Source: Gammaproteobacteria bacterium (lineage in GTDB: Bacteria > Pseudomonadota > Gammaproteobacteria > Pseudomonadales > Pseudomonadaceae). From it: DNA of 64,000 bases. Where the stretch lies: positions 1 to 64,000 of the forward strand of contig JAHJYA010000005.1 of assembly GCA_018826895.1 (NCBI GenBank). Reading direction: 5' to 3'. Below the pieces are notes generated by a model. That model worked only from the letters and a program-made list of their open reading frames with translations, was not told where the DNA came from and ran no database searches. How positions within the stretch are numbered: the first letter of the stretch is position 1; the number at the start of each line of letters is the position of its first letter. The position numbers and the translations under genes were made by a program. This document shows, in pieces, positions 8,894 through 17,409 of this stretch.

Positions 8894-9502
8894 ATGCAAC
8901 TGCTCTATGCCGCCGCTTCCCCCTTTGCCCGCAAGGTCCGCGTCATGGCCAGCGAGCTGGGTTTGCTCGATGCCATTGTGCTGATCGACAGCAGCGTGCT
9001 GCCAACGCGTGACAACCCCGAGGTCAGCCAGGCCAACCCGCTGACCAAGATCCCCGTGCTGCTGACCAGCGACGCCGGTGCGCTGTACGACAGCCGGGTG
9101 ATCTGCGAATACCTGGACAATCTGCATCACGGTGAGCGTCTGTTGCCGCTGGAGCCGGCCAAGCGCTGGCCGGTATTGCAACTGGCAGCCTTGGCGGACG
9201 GGCTGATGGACGCGGCCTTGCTGGCGCGCTACGAAGGCAGCGCACGACCCGCCGAGCTGCAATGGCCTGCCTGGCTGGAGGGGCAACTGAGCAAGATCGA
9301 GCGCGCACTGGACCATCTGGAGCAGCAGCATGCGCGCTTGCACGGGCCGCTGGATATCGCCCAGATCGGCGTAGCTTGCGCCCTGGGTTATCTGGATTTT
9401 CGCTTTGCCGACCTGGCCTGGCGTGAAGGCCGTCCGAACCTGGCGGCGTTCTACGAGGGTTTTTCCCAGCGGCCTTCGATGCACGCCTCGAAACCGGTCT
9501 AG
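8894..9502 (+). CDS. Glutathione S-transferase family protein
   Basis: A 202-aa GST. The thioredoxin-fold N-domain (about 1-80) has the ASPFARKVR segment that supplies the catalytic Ser/Cys-like turn. The cis-Pro region is KIPVLL and the glutathione gamma-glutamyl-binding signature is YDSRVICEYL. A helical C-domain follows, with the usual N-capping box (PLDIAQIGVACALGYLDFR). The start at 8894 has GGAG 7 nt upstream, and the preceding in-frame ATG at 8873 lacks one. Physiological substrate unknown. It probably shares a transcript with the carboxypeptidase. Confidence 0.9.
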   Translation: MQLLYAAASPFARKVRVMASELGLLDAIVLIDSSVLPTRDNPEVSQANPLTKIPVLLTSDAGALYDSRVICEYLDNLHHGERLLPLEPAKRWPVLQLAALADGLMDAALLARYEGSARPAELQWPAWLEGQLSKIERALDHLEQQHARLHGPLDIAQIGVACALGYLDFRFADLAWREGRPNLAAFYEGFSQRPSMHASKPV

Positions 9503-9537
9503 TGCCACGTACGCATGAGCCGTCGGCCAACTCCAGG

Positions 9538-9625
9538 TCTGTGGGAGGGGCCGGGCGGCGATCCGCTTTAGCCGCGATGCTGTCAGCGCTTTCAAGGATT
9601 ATCGCGAATAAATTCGCTCCTACAG
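9538..9625. repeat. REP-type element pair
   Basis: The bases from TGTGGGAGGGGCC to ATCGCGAATAAATTCGCTCCTACAG are a degenerate two-part Pseudomonas REP element. They lie between the convergent GST and helicase genes. The right arm shares its core with those at 13907 and 24713. Such elements often mark transcript ends. Confidence 0.75.
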
Positions 9626-9653
9626 AGAGCGACAGATGACCTGTGATGCGTCA

Positions 9654-11987
9654 CTAGAACAACTGCCCCGGCAACGCGCTGACCAATTTTGTGGCGCGTT
9701 GCTCGGGTGGCTCGACCGGCAGGTTGCAGTTATCCACCGTCCACCAGCTCGGCAGCAGACGTTGCACTTCGGGCAGGGTGAAGCGGTCGTCCATCAGGTA
9801 AACCACGCCGCGGTCATCCAGGGTGCGAATGACCCGTCCGGCCGCCTGCACTACCTTCTGCAGCCCCGGATACAGGTAGGTGTAGTCGTAGCCGCTGCCG
9901 AACATGGCCTGCATGCGTTCGCGCACCTGCTGGTTGATCGGGTTGATCTGCGGCAGCCCAAGGGTGGCGATAAAAGCACCGATCAGGCGGTCCCCCGGTA
10001 AATCGATGCCTTCACCGAACGCACCACCGAGAACGGCAAAGCCGATGCCCCGGCCCCCGCGGACGAATTGGTCGAGAAACTGCTGACGCTGGCTTTCGTC
10101 CATCTGTCGCGACTGCACCCAGACCGGCACACCCGGATTACGCGCGCGAAACACCGCGAGCACTTGCTCCAGGTAGGTGTAGCTGCTGAAAAACGCCAGG
10201 TAGTTGCCTGGCTGCTCGGTGTACTGGCGAGTCATCAGGCTGGCGATTGGTCCCAGTGACTGTTCGCGGTGCGCGTAGCGGGTGGACAGGTTACGCACCG
10301 CCTGCACCTGCAGTTGCTCGGCGTGGAACGGGGACTGCACATCCAGCCAGGGCGTACCTGCCGGCAAGCCGAGCAAGTCGGCGTAGTAGCGCGCCGGGCT
10401 CAGGGTGGCGGAAAACAGCGTGGTGCTGTGGGCGGCCTCGAAGCGCGGGGCGAGAAACGGCGCCGGCACCAGGTTGCGCAGGCACAGGGTAGAGAGCGGC
10501 CGGCCCTGTTCACTGTCATGCCGGCTGATGTCGAACAGCGAGTGCGGGCCGAAGGCCTCGGCCAGGCGGCAGAACAGCATGGCGTCGAGGTAGAAGCGCA
10601 GCAGCTCGCCGTGGTTGCCGGTGGGCTGGTCGGTCAGGTGATCGGTGATGACGCTGACGGCTTTTTGCAGCGCCATAAGAAACAGATCCGGCGCCGCCGG
10701 GTAGACCTGATAGGGCAACTGCTGGTCGGCATGCAGCTGGTTCCAGTGGCGGTTGACTCGCTCCAGCACGCCCTTGAGCGCATTCGGGGCTATGCGTCGC
10801 AAGGCGCCGAAGCTGGCTTGGCTCAGTTCGGCGGTGTACATGCTGCGGGCACGCTCGACCAGGTTGTGGGCCTCGTCTACCAGCACCGTGACGCGCCATT
10901 CATTGATCTGAGTGAGGCTGTAGAGCAGGGCGTTGAGGTCGAAGTAATAGTTGTAGTCGCAGACCACTACATCGGCCCAGCGACTCAGTTCCTGGCTCAG
11001 GTAATAGGGGCAGACCTGATGGGTTAGGGCGGTTTCGCGTACTGCCTGCTGGTCCAGCCACTGACGGTCGAGGGCCGCCTGGCGCGCCGCAGGCAGGCGG
11101 TCATAGAAGCCCTTGGCCAACGGGCAGGATTCGCCATGGCAGGCCTTGTCCGGGTGCTCGCAGGCTTTATCCCGGGCGACGTGCTCAAGGATGCGCACCG
11201 GCTGCGCCTCCCCGGCGCTGCGGCGCAAGGTCTGCAGCGCCTCCAGGGCCAGGCGCCTGCCTGGGGTCTTGGCGGTCAGGAAGAACAGGCGGTCCAGGCC
11301 CTGTTCGGCAAAGGCCTTGAGCTGCGGGAACAGCGTACCCAGGGTTTTGCCGATGCCGGTGGTGGCCTGGGCCATCAGGCTGTGGCCGTCGCGGGCGGCG
11401 CGGTACACCGCCTCGGCCAGTTGCCGCTGGCCCAGGCGGAACTGCGCGTGAGGGAAGGTCATCGCAGCCAAGGCCTGGTCTCGGGCCTTGCGGTGGGCGA
11501 CTTCCTGCTCGGCCCAGACGATAAAGCGTTCGCACAATTGGTTGAAGAACTGCTGCAGGTCCTGGGCCTGGTGGCGCTCGTGAAACACGCTTTCCTTCTG
11601 GCTCAGCACATTGAAATAGACCACCGCCAGGTCGATTTCCGTCAGCTGCATCTCGTTGCACAGCAGCCAGCCGTAGACCTTGGCTTGGGCCCAGTGCAAC
11701 TGCCGGTGATTGTCGGGAATGCGGCTGATGTCGCCCCGATGGGTCTTGATCTCCTCCAGTAGATTGGCCTGGGGATCGTAGCCGTCGGCCCGACCGCGCA
11801 CACGCAAGCTGCGGTATTCGCCGCTCAGGGGCACCTCGGCGAGGTACTCGGGGCCTCGCCGGGCAACCACAGTAGCGTGCCCGGCCATGCCTTCCTGGGC
11901 GGTTGGCGAGGGGGTGAAGCGCAAATCGAGGTCGCCGACCTTGGCGGTGAACTCGCACAGCGCGCGTACTGCAACCTGATAGCTCAC
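9654..11987 (-). CDS. Nuclease-helicase fusion: PD-(D/E)XK domain plus XPD/DinG-type DNA helicase
   Basis: A 777-aa DNA repair enzyme. Residues about 1-110 form a PD-(D/E)XK nuclease-like domain (RGRADGYD, then LLEEIKTHRG with the E-x-K pair near 78-80). The rest is an SF2 XPD/DinG helicase. It has Walker A QATTGIGKT (about 205-213), four Cys of a probable iron-sulfur cluster (CEHPDKACHGESC and VCPYY) and the DEAH box VDEAHN (about 370). The C-terminal motif VI region reads QAAGRVIRTLDDRG. The start is GTG at 11987, whose GTGA overlaps the stop of the FAN1 gene by 4 bp, so translation is coupled. The pair likely acts on interstrand crosslinks or branched DNA. Confidence 0.88.
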   Translation of the reverse strand: MSYQVAVRALCEFTAKVGDLDLRFTPSPTAQEGMAGHATVVARRGPEYLAEVPLSGEYRSLRVRGRADGYDPQANLLEEIKTHRGDISRIPDNHRQLHWAQAKVYGWLLCNEMQLTEIDLAVVYFNVLSQKESVFHERHQAQDLQQFFNQLCERFIVWAEQEVAHRKARDQALAAMTFPHAQFRLGQRQLAEAVYRAARDGHSLMAQATTGIGKTLGTLFPQLKAFAEQGLDRLFFLTAKTPGRRLALEALQTLRRSAGEAQPVRILEHVARDKACEHPDKACHGESCPLAKGFYDRLPAARQAALDRQWLDQQAVRETALTHQVCPYYLSQELSRWADVVVCDYNYYFDLNALLYSLTQINEWRVTVLVDEAHNLVERARSMYTAELSQASFGALRRIAPNALKGVLERVNRHWNQLHADQQLPYQVYPAAPDLFLMALQKAVSVITDHLTDQPTGNHGELLRFYLDAMLFCRLAEAFGPHSLFDISRHDSEQGRPLSTLCLRNLVPAPFLAPRFEAAHSTTLFSATLSPARYYADLLGLPAGTPWLDVQSPFHAEQLQVQAVRNLSTRYAHREQSLGPIASLMTRQYTEQPGNYLAFFSSYTYLEQVLAVFRARNPGVPVWVQSRQMDESQRQQFLDQFVRGGRGIGFAVLGGAFGEGIDLPGDRLIGAFIATLGLPQINPINQQVRERMQAMFGSGYDYTYLYPGLQKVVQAAGRVIRTLDDRGVVYLMDDRFTLPEVQRLLPSWWTVDNCNLPVEPPEQRATKLVSALPGQLF

Positions 11988-13645
11988 GCCTCGGCCTGCT
12001 CGGCGCCCGCCGCCCATTGCACGTAACAGACGTCGACCGGCATGCCGTGTTCAGCACAGAAGGCCAACCAGCGCCGCTGGTTGTCTTGCAGGCGATCCCC
12101 CGGCCCCTTGACCTCGATCATCCGATAGCGGCGTTGCGCCGGATAGAACTGGATCAGGTCGGGCATGCCGCTGCGGTTGGCTGCTATATCCGTTAGTAGA
12201 CGTCGGAACCAGGCGCGCAGGTGCTCAGCGGGTATGCAGAGCAAGGCCTGATCGAGCAGGTTTTCACTGAGCGCGCCCCAGTAGACAAAGGGTGATTGGG
12301 TGGCGAATTTCTCGGTGTAGGTCTGGCGGATACTGTGCTGGTAGGCGTCACTATCGAGCTGCGCCAGGCAGCTGTCGAACAGCGCCGCGCGGCGACTGTG
12401 GAAGTCAGCGCTGAGCAAATCCGCCGGACCGCTCTGGAAGGGGTGAAAAAACGCCCCCGGCAGCGGCGCGAAGATCGCCGGCCAGCAGAGCAGGCCGAAC
12501 AGGCTGCAGATCAGACTGTTCTCCACGTAATGCGCCGGCGCCAGAGGCTCATCCAGATGCGCCTGTACAGCGAATTCCACCCGGCAGTTCTCGTGACGCG
12601 GCAGGCTGAGGTCGATGCGATTCTCCGCCTCATTGCGGCGGCGCCGGGTTGCGGCGGACAGGCCAAGCTGGCGTTGCAGGCGGGTGATGGCCGGTTGCAG
12701 GGCCTGCACCTCGGCTTCGTTGTGCGGTGCGGCTAGTAGCGTGCAGGCCAGGGTGTAGGCCTCGCGGTAATGCCCGGCACGTTCCAGTACACGCACCTGG
12801 CGCGGGCGTGCCGCGGCATAACCACAGGCCTGGTATACCGCCAGTGCCGCCTCCAGACGTGGCTCGCGCTCGAGCTGCTGGCCTACGCGAAACAGCAGTT
12901 TGGCGCGGCGCTCTGCGACGTAAGTGCTGCTCGTCTGGCACGCGGCGAGGGCATCGAGCACGCTGTCGAGTGGCTGGCCAGTCTCGAACGCCTCCCGGCA
13001 CCGCTGCAGGTACAGGTAATCCTCGACATCCTGGCGGCAGGCCAGGGCGCGGGTGCCCTGGCTGAAGGCGACTGGCTCATAGCGCAGGATACCGAGGTCG
13101 GCGAGGATAAATTCGCTCCAGTCTTGGCGCAGGTTGCCAAAGAACATCAGGCGCAGGCGCTCGCACAGCGCCTCAATGGTCAGGCTCAGCACCTGCTCGT
13201 TCGCGTCCGGGCACCAGTCAGCGAAGGGCCTCGGCTCAGGGTATTGCTCAACCAGCATGGCCAGGGCCTGTGATTTGCTGGCGCGCGTGCTGTCGAGCTG
13301 CTCGGCAAAGTTTGCCAGCACTTCCTCTTTACGCAGCAGCTTGCACAGCGTCTCGATCTCCAGCGGCGTCTGGGTGCTCAGCCAGCCGGCGGCGAGCAGT
13401 GGTTCGGCAGCGGCGGTGCAACAACCGATCTCCGGATATTGCAGTTTGCTCAGGCGAAAGTGCGGGCCTTTGCGCATGATCAGGCGTACCAGCAACGCCT
13501 GAGACACTACGGGCAGGGTCTGGAAGGCCGTCATAAATGCCTGCTCGTCAGCCGCCAGCAGGTCGGCATGGTGGCCGGTGAGCCACGCAAGCGCCTTTTG
13601 GAAGTTGGCGAGGTAATAAAAAGCCGGGTCGAGCGTCGGGTGCAT
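11984..13645 (-). CDS. FAN1-type VRR-NUC structure-specific nuclease
   Basis: A 553-aa 5'-flap/interstrand-crosslink repair nuclease of the FAN1 family. The N-terminal region is a helical DNA-binding part with a SAP/TPR-like middle section. The C-terminal VRR-NUC domain carries the catalytic triad Asp496 (GMPDLI), Glu511 and Lys513 (MIEVKGPGD), followed by DNQRRWL. The 15-residue D-to-E spacing and total length match bacterial FAN1. The start at 13645 (MHPTLDP) is chosen for family length; an in-frame ATG at 13735 would add 30 poorly conserved residues. Its stop overlaps the start of the helicase gene by 4 bp, so the two form a coupled repair module. Confidence 0.88.
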   Translation of the reverse strand: MHPTLDPAFYYLANFQKALAWLTGHHADLLAADEQAFMTAFQTLPVVSQALLVRLIMRKGPHFRLSKLQYPEIGCCTAAAEPLLAAGWLSTQTPLEIETLCKLLRKEEVLANFAEQLDSTRASKSQALAMLVEQYPEPRPFADWCPDANEQVLSLTIEALCERLRLMFFGNLRQDWSEFILADLGILRYEPVAFSQGTRALACRQDVEDYLYLQRCREAFETGQPLDSVLDALAACQTSSTYVAERRAKLLFRVGQQLEREPRLEAALAVYQACGYAAARPRQVRVLERAGHYREAYTLACTLLAAPHNEAEVQALQPAITRLQRQLGLSAATRRRRNEAENRIDLSLPRHENCRVEFAVQAHLDEPLAPAHYVENSLICSLFGLLCWPAIFAPLPGAFFHPFQSGPADLLSADFHSRRAALFDSCLAQLDSDAYQHSIRQTYTEKFATQSPFVYWGALSENLLDQALLCIPAEHLRAWFRRLLTDIAANRSGMPDLIQFYPAQRRYRMIEVKGPGDRLQDNQRRWLAFCAEHGMPVDVCYVQWAAGAEQAEA

Positions 13646-13793
13646 GGTGGGGTCGAATACTGGTTTTATATACAGATAACAGCCTCGCGCTGCCCTGGCA
13701 ACTGCGAACGGATCGAAGGGGTGATGGCATGACAAATCCAGCGCGGCTGGGTAACATGCCGCCCGGCTGACACCGAAGCGTGTCTGGCCCTTT

Positions 13794-13868
13794 GTCTCCT
13801 TAGTTCAATGGATAGAACAAGCCCCTCCTAAGGGCTAGATGCTGGTTCGACTCCAGCAGGGGACACCA
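13794..13868 (+). tRNA. tRNA-Arg (CCU)
   Basis: A 75-nt tRNA with encoded CCA. The acceptor stem is GTCTCCT/AGGGGAC with one U-G pair. The anticodon arm is AGCCC-CTCCTAA-GGGCT, giving anticodon CCT. The T arm is GCTGG-TTCGACT-CCAGC. It reads the rare AGG codon. It lies alone between FAN1 and a REP element; no integrase or duplicated 3' end is seen nearby. Confidence 0.97.
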
Positions 13869-13906
13869 CACATAAAGGCTATGTCTGAGCTAACTGTTGA
13901 ACACCC

Positions 13907-13943
13907 TGTAGGAGCGAATTTATTCGCGAAATTCGCTCCTACA
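13907..13943. repeat. REP palindrome downstream of tRNA-Arg
   Basis: A perfect 14-bp inverted repeat (TGTAGGAGCGAATT and AATTCGCTCCTACA) around a 9-bp centre. This is the common Pseudomonas REP unit. Confidence 0.85.
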
Positions 13944-13974
13944 CAGGCCAGCTCCCAGCTACGGCATAACCAAC

Positions 13975-14007
13975 AAAAAGGCTTACGCGGTGCGTAAGCC
14001 TTTTTTC
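13975..14007. terminator. Bidirectional terminator between tRNA-Arg and sstT
   Basis: GGCTTACGC-GGT-GCGTAAGCC is flanked by A5 on the left and T6 on the right. It can therefore stop transcription both from the tRNA (plus) and from sstT (minus). Confidence 0.9.
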
Positions 14008-14021
14008 GTTGCGCGCGGAGC

Positions 14022-15248
14022 TCAAACGTTCTGCGTACGCGCCTCGCCCAGGCACGCGGCGGCGGTGAAGAGTACGTCGGTTGAGGAGTTCAGGGCGGTT
14101 TCTGCCGAGTCTTGGACGATGCCGATGATAAAGCCGACTGCTACTACCTGCATGGCCACTTCATTGGGGATGCCGAACAGGCTGCACGCCAATGGAATCA
14201 ACAGCAGCGAGCCACCGGCCACACCCGAGGCGCCGCAGGCGCTGATCGAGGCCAGCAGGCTGAGCAGCAGGGCGGTGGGCAGGTCCACGGCGATACCCAG
14301 GGTTTCGACAGCGGCCAGGGTCAGCACGGTGATGGTGATGGCAGCGCCCGCCATATTGATGGTGGCCCCCAGCGGGATGGAGACCGAATAGGTTTCCTTG
14401 TGCAGGTTAAGGCGCTGGCACAGCTGCAGGTTGACCGGGATATTGGCCGCCGAGCTGCGGGTGAAGAAGGCGGTCAGGCCGCTTTCGCGCAGGCACATAA
14501 ACACCAGCGGGTAAGGGTTGCGGCGCAGCTTGCTAAACACTATCAGCGGGTTGACCACCAGGGCGACGAACAGCATGCAGCCGACCAGTACGGCGAGCAG
14601 GTGAGCGTAGTCGAGCAGGGCGCCCATGCCGGACTCGGCCAGGGTCGCGGCGACCAGGCCGAAGATACCCAGCGGCGCCAGGCGAATCACCAGTTTGACG
14701 ATTGAGGTCACAGCCTGCGACAGGTCGCCAAGCATCTGCCGGGTGCCGTCACTGGCATGGCGCAGGGCGATGCCCAGGCCGATTGCCCAGGCCAGAATGC
14801 CGATGAAATTGCCGGTCAGCAGGGCGTTGACCGGGTTGTCGACGATATTCAGCAACAGGGTCTTGAGCACGTCTGCGATACCGCCAGGAGGCGATAGTGC
14901 GGCGCTGTTGCTGGCCAGCGTGAGGCTGGAGGGGAACAGGTGACTGGCAATTACTGCGACCAGCGCAGCACTAAAGGTGCCCAGCAGATACAGCATCAGA
15001 ATCGGGCGGATATGGCTCTGTTCGCCGCGTTGGTGGTTGGCAATGGAGGCGGCGACCAGCACGAATACCAGGATCGGCGCCACAGCCTTGAGTGCCGACA
15101 CGAATACCGTGCCGAGGAAGGCGACTGACTGCGCGGCAGCTGGGAGAAACAGTGCCAGAGCGATACCGGCGAGCAAGCCGATAAGGATCTGCAGAACCAG
15201 GCTGGTGCGGTTGAGTAGATCAATCAGCGGGCGTGCAATAGTGGGCAT
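14022..15248 (-). CDS. sstT: Sodium:serine/threonine symporter SstT
   Basis: A 408-aa inner-membrane carrier of the DAACS family that imports serine and threonine with Na+. About eight to ten hydrophobic segments are visible. The hallmark motifs are [21 protein letters not shown]-like [14 protein letters not shown] in the re-entrant loop region, and [27 protein letters not shown] near the C-terminus. The ATG at 15248 begins [11 protein letters not shown]; longer starts add an Arg-rich stretch unlike the family. It is monocistronic, divergent from yceH, and ends at the bidirectional terminator. Confidence 0.94.
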   Translation of the reverse strand: MPTIARPLIDLLNRTSLVLQILIGLLAGIALALFLPAAAQSVAFLGTVFVSALKAVAPILVFVLVAASIANHQRGEQSHIRPILMLYLLGTFSAALVAVIASHLFPSSLTLASNSAALSPPGGIADVLKTLLLNIVDNPVNALLTGNFIGILAWAIGLGIALRHASDGTRQMLGDLSQAVTSIVKLVIRLAPLGIFGLVAATLAESGMGALLDYAHLLAVLVGCMLFVALVVNPLIVFSKLRRNPYPLVFMCLRESGLTAFFTRSSAANIPVNLQLCQRLNLHKETYSVSIPLGATINMAGAAITITVLTLAAVETLGIAVDLPTALLLSLLASISACGASGVAGGSLLLIPLACSLFGIPNEVAMQVVAVGFIIGIVQDSAETALNSSTDVLFTAAACLGEARTQNV

Positions 15249-15538
15249 GACAGGTGTCTCGGCAGGTGTGCGAAATAGCCCGGCAACCGGTGCCCGTGAA
15301 ATCATTCTGGGTGATTTGCACGGTAACTTGGCCCGGATTGCGGGTCGTAAACGACGACTGGGCTGGCGGTGCAGCGAGGCCGGGTATAGCCAAGTGGCTT
15401 GGCCCGGCAAAAACAGCGCGCGACTCTAGCACATGGCAGCAGGTGGAGCATGGGGCGTGGCGTCACACAGCTTCGACTGCACAGCGAGCCAGTTGTGGGC
15501 CAGAATGGCAGACGCGTTCTTACTATCAGGAAATACCC

Positions 15539-16210
15539 ATGTCCGATCTCCCTGCCAGTGTATTCAGCGAATCGCCCCTGTCGGCCATCGAGGTGCGGGT
15601 ACTGGGCTGCTTGATCGAAAAGCAGTTCGCCACGCCAGAGGTCTATCCCTTGACCCTCAACGCTCTGGTGCTGGCTTGTAACCAGAAAACCAGCCGCGAA
15701 CCGCTGATGAACCTAGCGCCCGGGGCGGTTGGCCAGGCCTTGCGCAGCCTCGAAGGGCGCGGCCTGGCGCGCCTGGTGATGGGCAGTCGCGCGGATCGTT
15801 GGGAAGAGCGCGCAGACAAGACGTTGGAGCTGGTCTCCGGGCAGGTCGTGCTGGTCGGCCTGCTGCTGTTACGCGGCCCGCAGACGCTCAGTGAGCTGCT
15901 CAGCCGCAGCGCCAGGCTGCATGAGTTCGAAGACCTGGATGCTGTTCAGCACAGCCTTGAACGCCTGATCAGTCGCGGTTTTGCGCAACACCTGGGGCGC
16001 CAGGCCGGCCAGCGTGAGGACCGTTACACCCATGCCCTGGGTGATCCGGCCGAGCTGCAGGCGCTGCTTGAGGCTCGTGCGGCGCAGCCTGAGCGAGCGT
16101 CAGTGCAGCCTGTGGATGATGGGCGTTTAGCTGCGCTGGAAGCACGCCTCACAGAACTCGAAGCGCGCATTGCGGAGTTGGAAGCGGCTGGTGCCAAACC
16201 CCAGGCATGA
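15539..16210 (+). CDS. YceH/DUF480 (UPF0502) family protein
   Basis: A 223-aa cytosolic protein. It contains two winged-helix-like units in the DUF480 fold: [30 protein letters not shown], then [28 protein letters not shown]-terminal coiled-coil heptad stretch follows ([21 protein letters not shown], about 196-217). Proteins of this family are widespread and their biochemical role is not settled; nucleic-acid binding is plausible from the fold. The ATG at 15539 starts the conserved part. A strong hairpin terminator follows immediately. Confidence 0.9.
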   Translation: MSDLPASVFSESPLSAIEVRVLGCLIEKQFATPEVYPLTLNALVLACNQKTSREPLMNLAPGAVGQALRSLEGRGLARLVMGSRADRWEERADKTLELVSGQVVLVGLLLLRGPQTLSELLSRSARLHEFEDLDAVQHSLERLISRGFAQHLGRQAGQREDRYTHALGDPAELQALLEARAAQPERASVQPVDDGRLAALEARLTELEARIAELEAAGAKPQA

Positions 16211-16238
16211 AAAAGGCGCCTTGCTAGGCGCCTGTTTT
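16211..16238 (+). terminator. Terminator of yceH
   Basis: AGGCGCC (16214-16220), the loop TTGCTA, GGCGCCT (16227-16233), then GTTTT, with A4 before the stem. The stem is perfect. Confidence 0.85.
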
Positions 16239-16261
16239 CAGGGTGCTCTCAGACCGAACCA

Positions 16262-16696
16262 TTAGCTGGTGCGGTTTGCACCTACGCGATCAGCACCGTC
16301 CGCGGCAACGCGATTGATGTTGGTGCGATCGAAACCGTCTTCAGCAACACGGTTGACGTTGGTGCGGTCGAAGCCGTCTTCAGCAACGCGATTGATATTG
16401 GTGCGATCGAAGCCGTCTTCAGCAACGCGATTGATGTTGGTGCGATCGAAGCCGTCTTCAGCAACGCGGTTGATGTTGGTGCGATCGAAGCCGTCTTCAG
16501 CAACGCGGTTGACGTTGGTGCGATCGAAACCGTCTTCAGCAACGCGGTTGATGTTGGTGCGGTCGAAACCATCTTCGGCGACGCGGTTGATGTTGGTACG
16601 GTCGTAGCCGTCTTCTGCCGCTGCAGTCAGGGAGAAGGACAGGGCACTTGCGGACAGGGTGGCCAGGATCAGGCTGGTCAGAATTTGCTTTTTCAT
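16262..16696 (-). CDS. Secreted protein made of nine 13-residue tandem repeats
   Basis: A 144-aa protein. Residues 1-26 are a signal peptide (MKKQILTSLILATLSASALS and on to TAA). The whole mature protein is nine copies of AEDGFDRTNINRV, the last degenerate (AADGADRVGANRT), plus a terminal Ser. The start at 16696 has GAGGAG 6 nt upstream. Each unit has acidic (EDG) and basic (DR, NR) positions, so the product is hydrophilic and periplasmic or secreted. Similar short repeat proteins occur in other Pseudomonas, sometimes labelled phage infection protein; I know of no proven function. The gene is monocistronic and divergent from the candidate RNA. Confidence 0.85.
   Translation of the reverse strand: MKKQILTSLILATLSASALSFSLTAAAEDGYDRTNINRVAEDGFDRTNINRVAEDGFDRTNVNRVAEDGFDRTNINRVAEDGFDRTNINRVAEDGFDRTNINRVAEDGFDRTNVNRVAEDGFDRTNINRVAADGADRVGANRTS
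16268..16618 (-). repeat. 39-bp coding tandem array, 9 units
   Basis: Nine head-to-tail 39-bp units, in phase with the reading frame. Internal units differ from each other at only a few bases (Ile/Val and synonymous changes), while the two outer units are more diverged. This gradient is typical of an array that gains and loses central copies. Confidence 0.93.
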
Positions 16697-17019
16697 CTCG
16701 GGCTCCTCGTGGGGGCGATCAGTGAGTACGGGGCCCATGTTACTCATGAAAATTCGATGAAGAAGTTCTGATAGGTAATGGTAATAATCGATGCTGTCGA
16801 TAGTGGCTTGAGCCGCTTTAAATAAGGGGTTTGGCTGATTTTTCAGGTTGATTTCATATTGCGATGACACTGGGTTGTTCGATTCTAACTATCGATTAAA
16901 TTGATTGATGTGTCGGAGTATGTCATCGAACGGTGGTTGATCGCCCTTTACTTGGAATTTTGGATACTCGGTTGGTTTGTTTGCGTTGGGCAAATTTGTG
17001 GGTAATCCACACTCGGCCA
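16697..17019. other. AT-rich intergenic promoter region
   Basis: An AT-rich segment, much poorer in GC than its surroundings, between the repeat-protein gene (minus) and the candidate RNA (plus). It should carry promoters for both. Apart from the GAGGAG ribosome site of the repeat gene I see no clear sites. Confidence 0.4.
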
Positions 17020-17386
17020 GGCGTGGCGCCAGGTAGCCAACTGGGCTGCTGCCGTACAGGCTCGAAGTACCCGAGGACTGCAGCTACCCTGTAACTTGCC
17101 TGCTGCGCTGAGTGAGCAAGAGCCTGATAGGGGTACTTGAACTGTTAGGTGTCGGACTCCTCGAATGCGAGGTCACCAGCAATGCCCTGACCCCAATGAT
17201 GTGCCGGTGAAGTCATTCTCTTGTAGTGCTCGCAGTGCAGGCTATGAGGTTGCAACGTGACCACGAAGCTGTGCGGGTTGTCGCACGCAAGGGGCGACAA
17301 GTACGCGATGCGAGGTCAGACTGCCCGCCTGTTTCACCTTCATTAGGTCAAGGGCCGCCATGCTCGCGCAAGGCGGCCTCTTTTAT
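17020..17386 (+). ncRNA. Candidate structured RNA or attenuating leader upstream of the MFS gene
   Basis: About 360 bases without a convincing reading frame. They hold several strong local hairpins, for example CCTCG-AATG-CGAGG near 17159 and GTGCG-GGTTGT-CGCAC near 17271. They end in an ideal terminator 24 bases before the MFS start codon. I could not match it to RNase P, tmRNA, SRP, 6S or Rsm RNAs. It may be a free-standing sRNA, or the leader of the MFS gene with the terminator as an attenuator. The 5' end is a guess. Confidence 0.4.
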
Positions 17387-17387
17387 T
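17352..17387 (+). terminator. Strong rho-independent terminator before the MFS gene
   Basis: GGCCGCC (17353-17359), a 12-nt loop, GGCGGCC (17372-17378), then TCTTTTATTT. It sits between the candidate RNA and the ribosome site AAGGAG of the MFS gene. Confidence 0.88.
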
Positions 17388-17409
17388 TCAAGGAGCCCTC
17401 CGCTATCCC

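Noticed and set aside
10269..11027. 252-aa plus-strand open frame inside the helicase gene
   Set aside because: It is antisense to the Fe-S helicase region; low-complexity composition and no ribosome site.
13907..13943. tRNA-linked att site or CRISPR repeat
   Set aside because: The palindrome is a REP unit, occurs elsewhere in the window without array structure, and there is no integrase or tRNA 3' duplication.
16268..16618. CRISPR-like regular 39-bp repeat
   Set aside because: The units are contiguous without spacers and in reading phase, so this is a coding tandem repeat.
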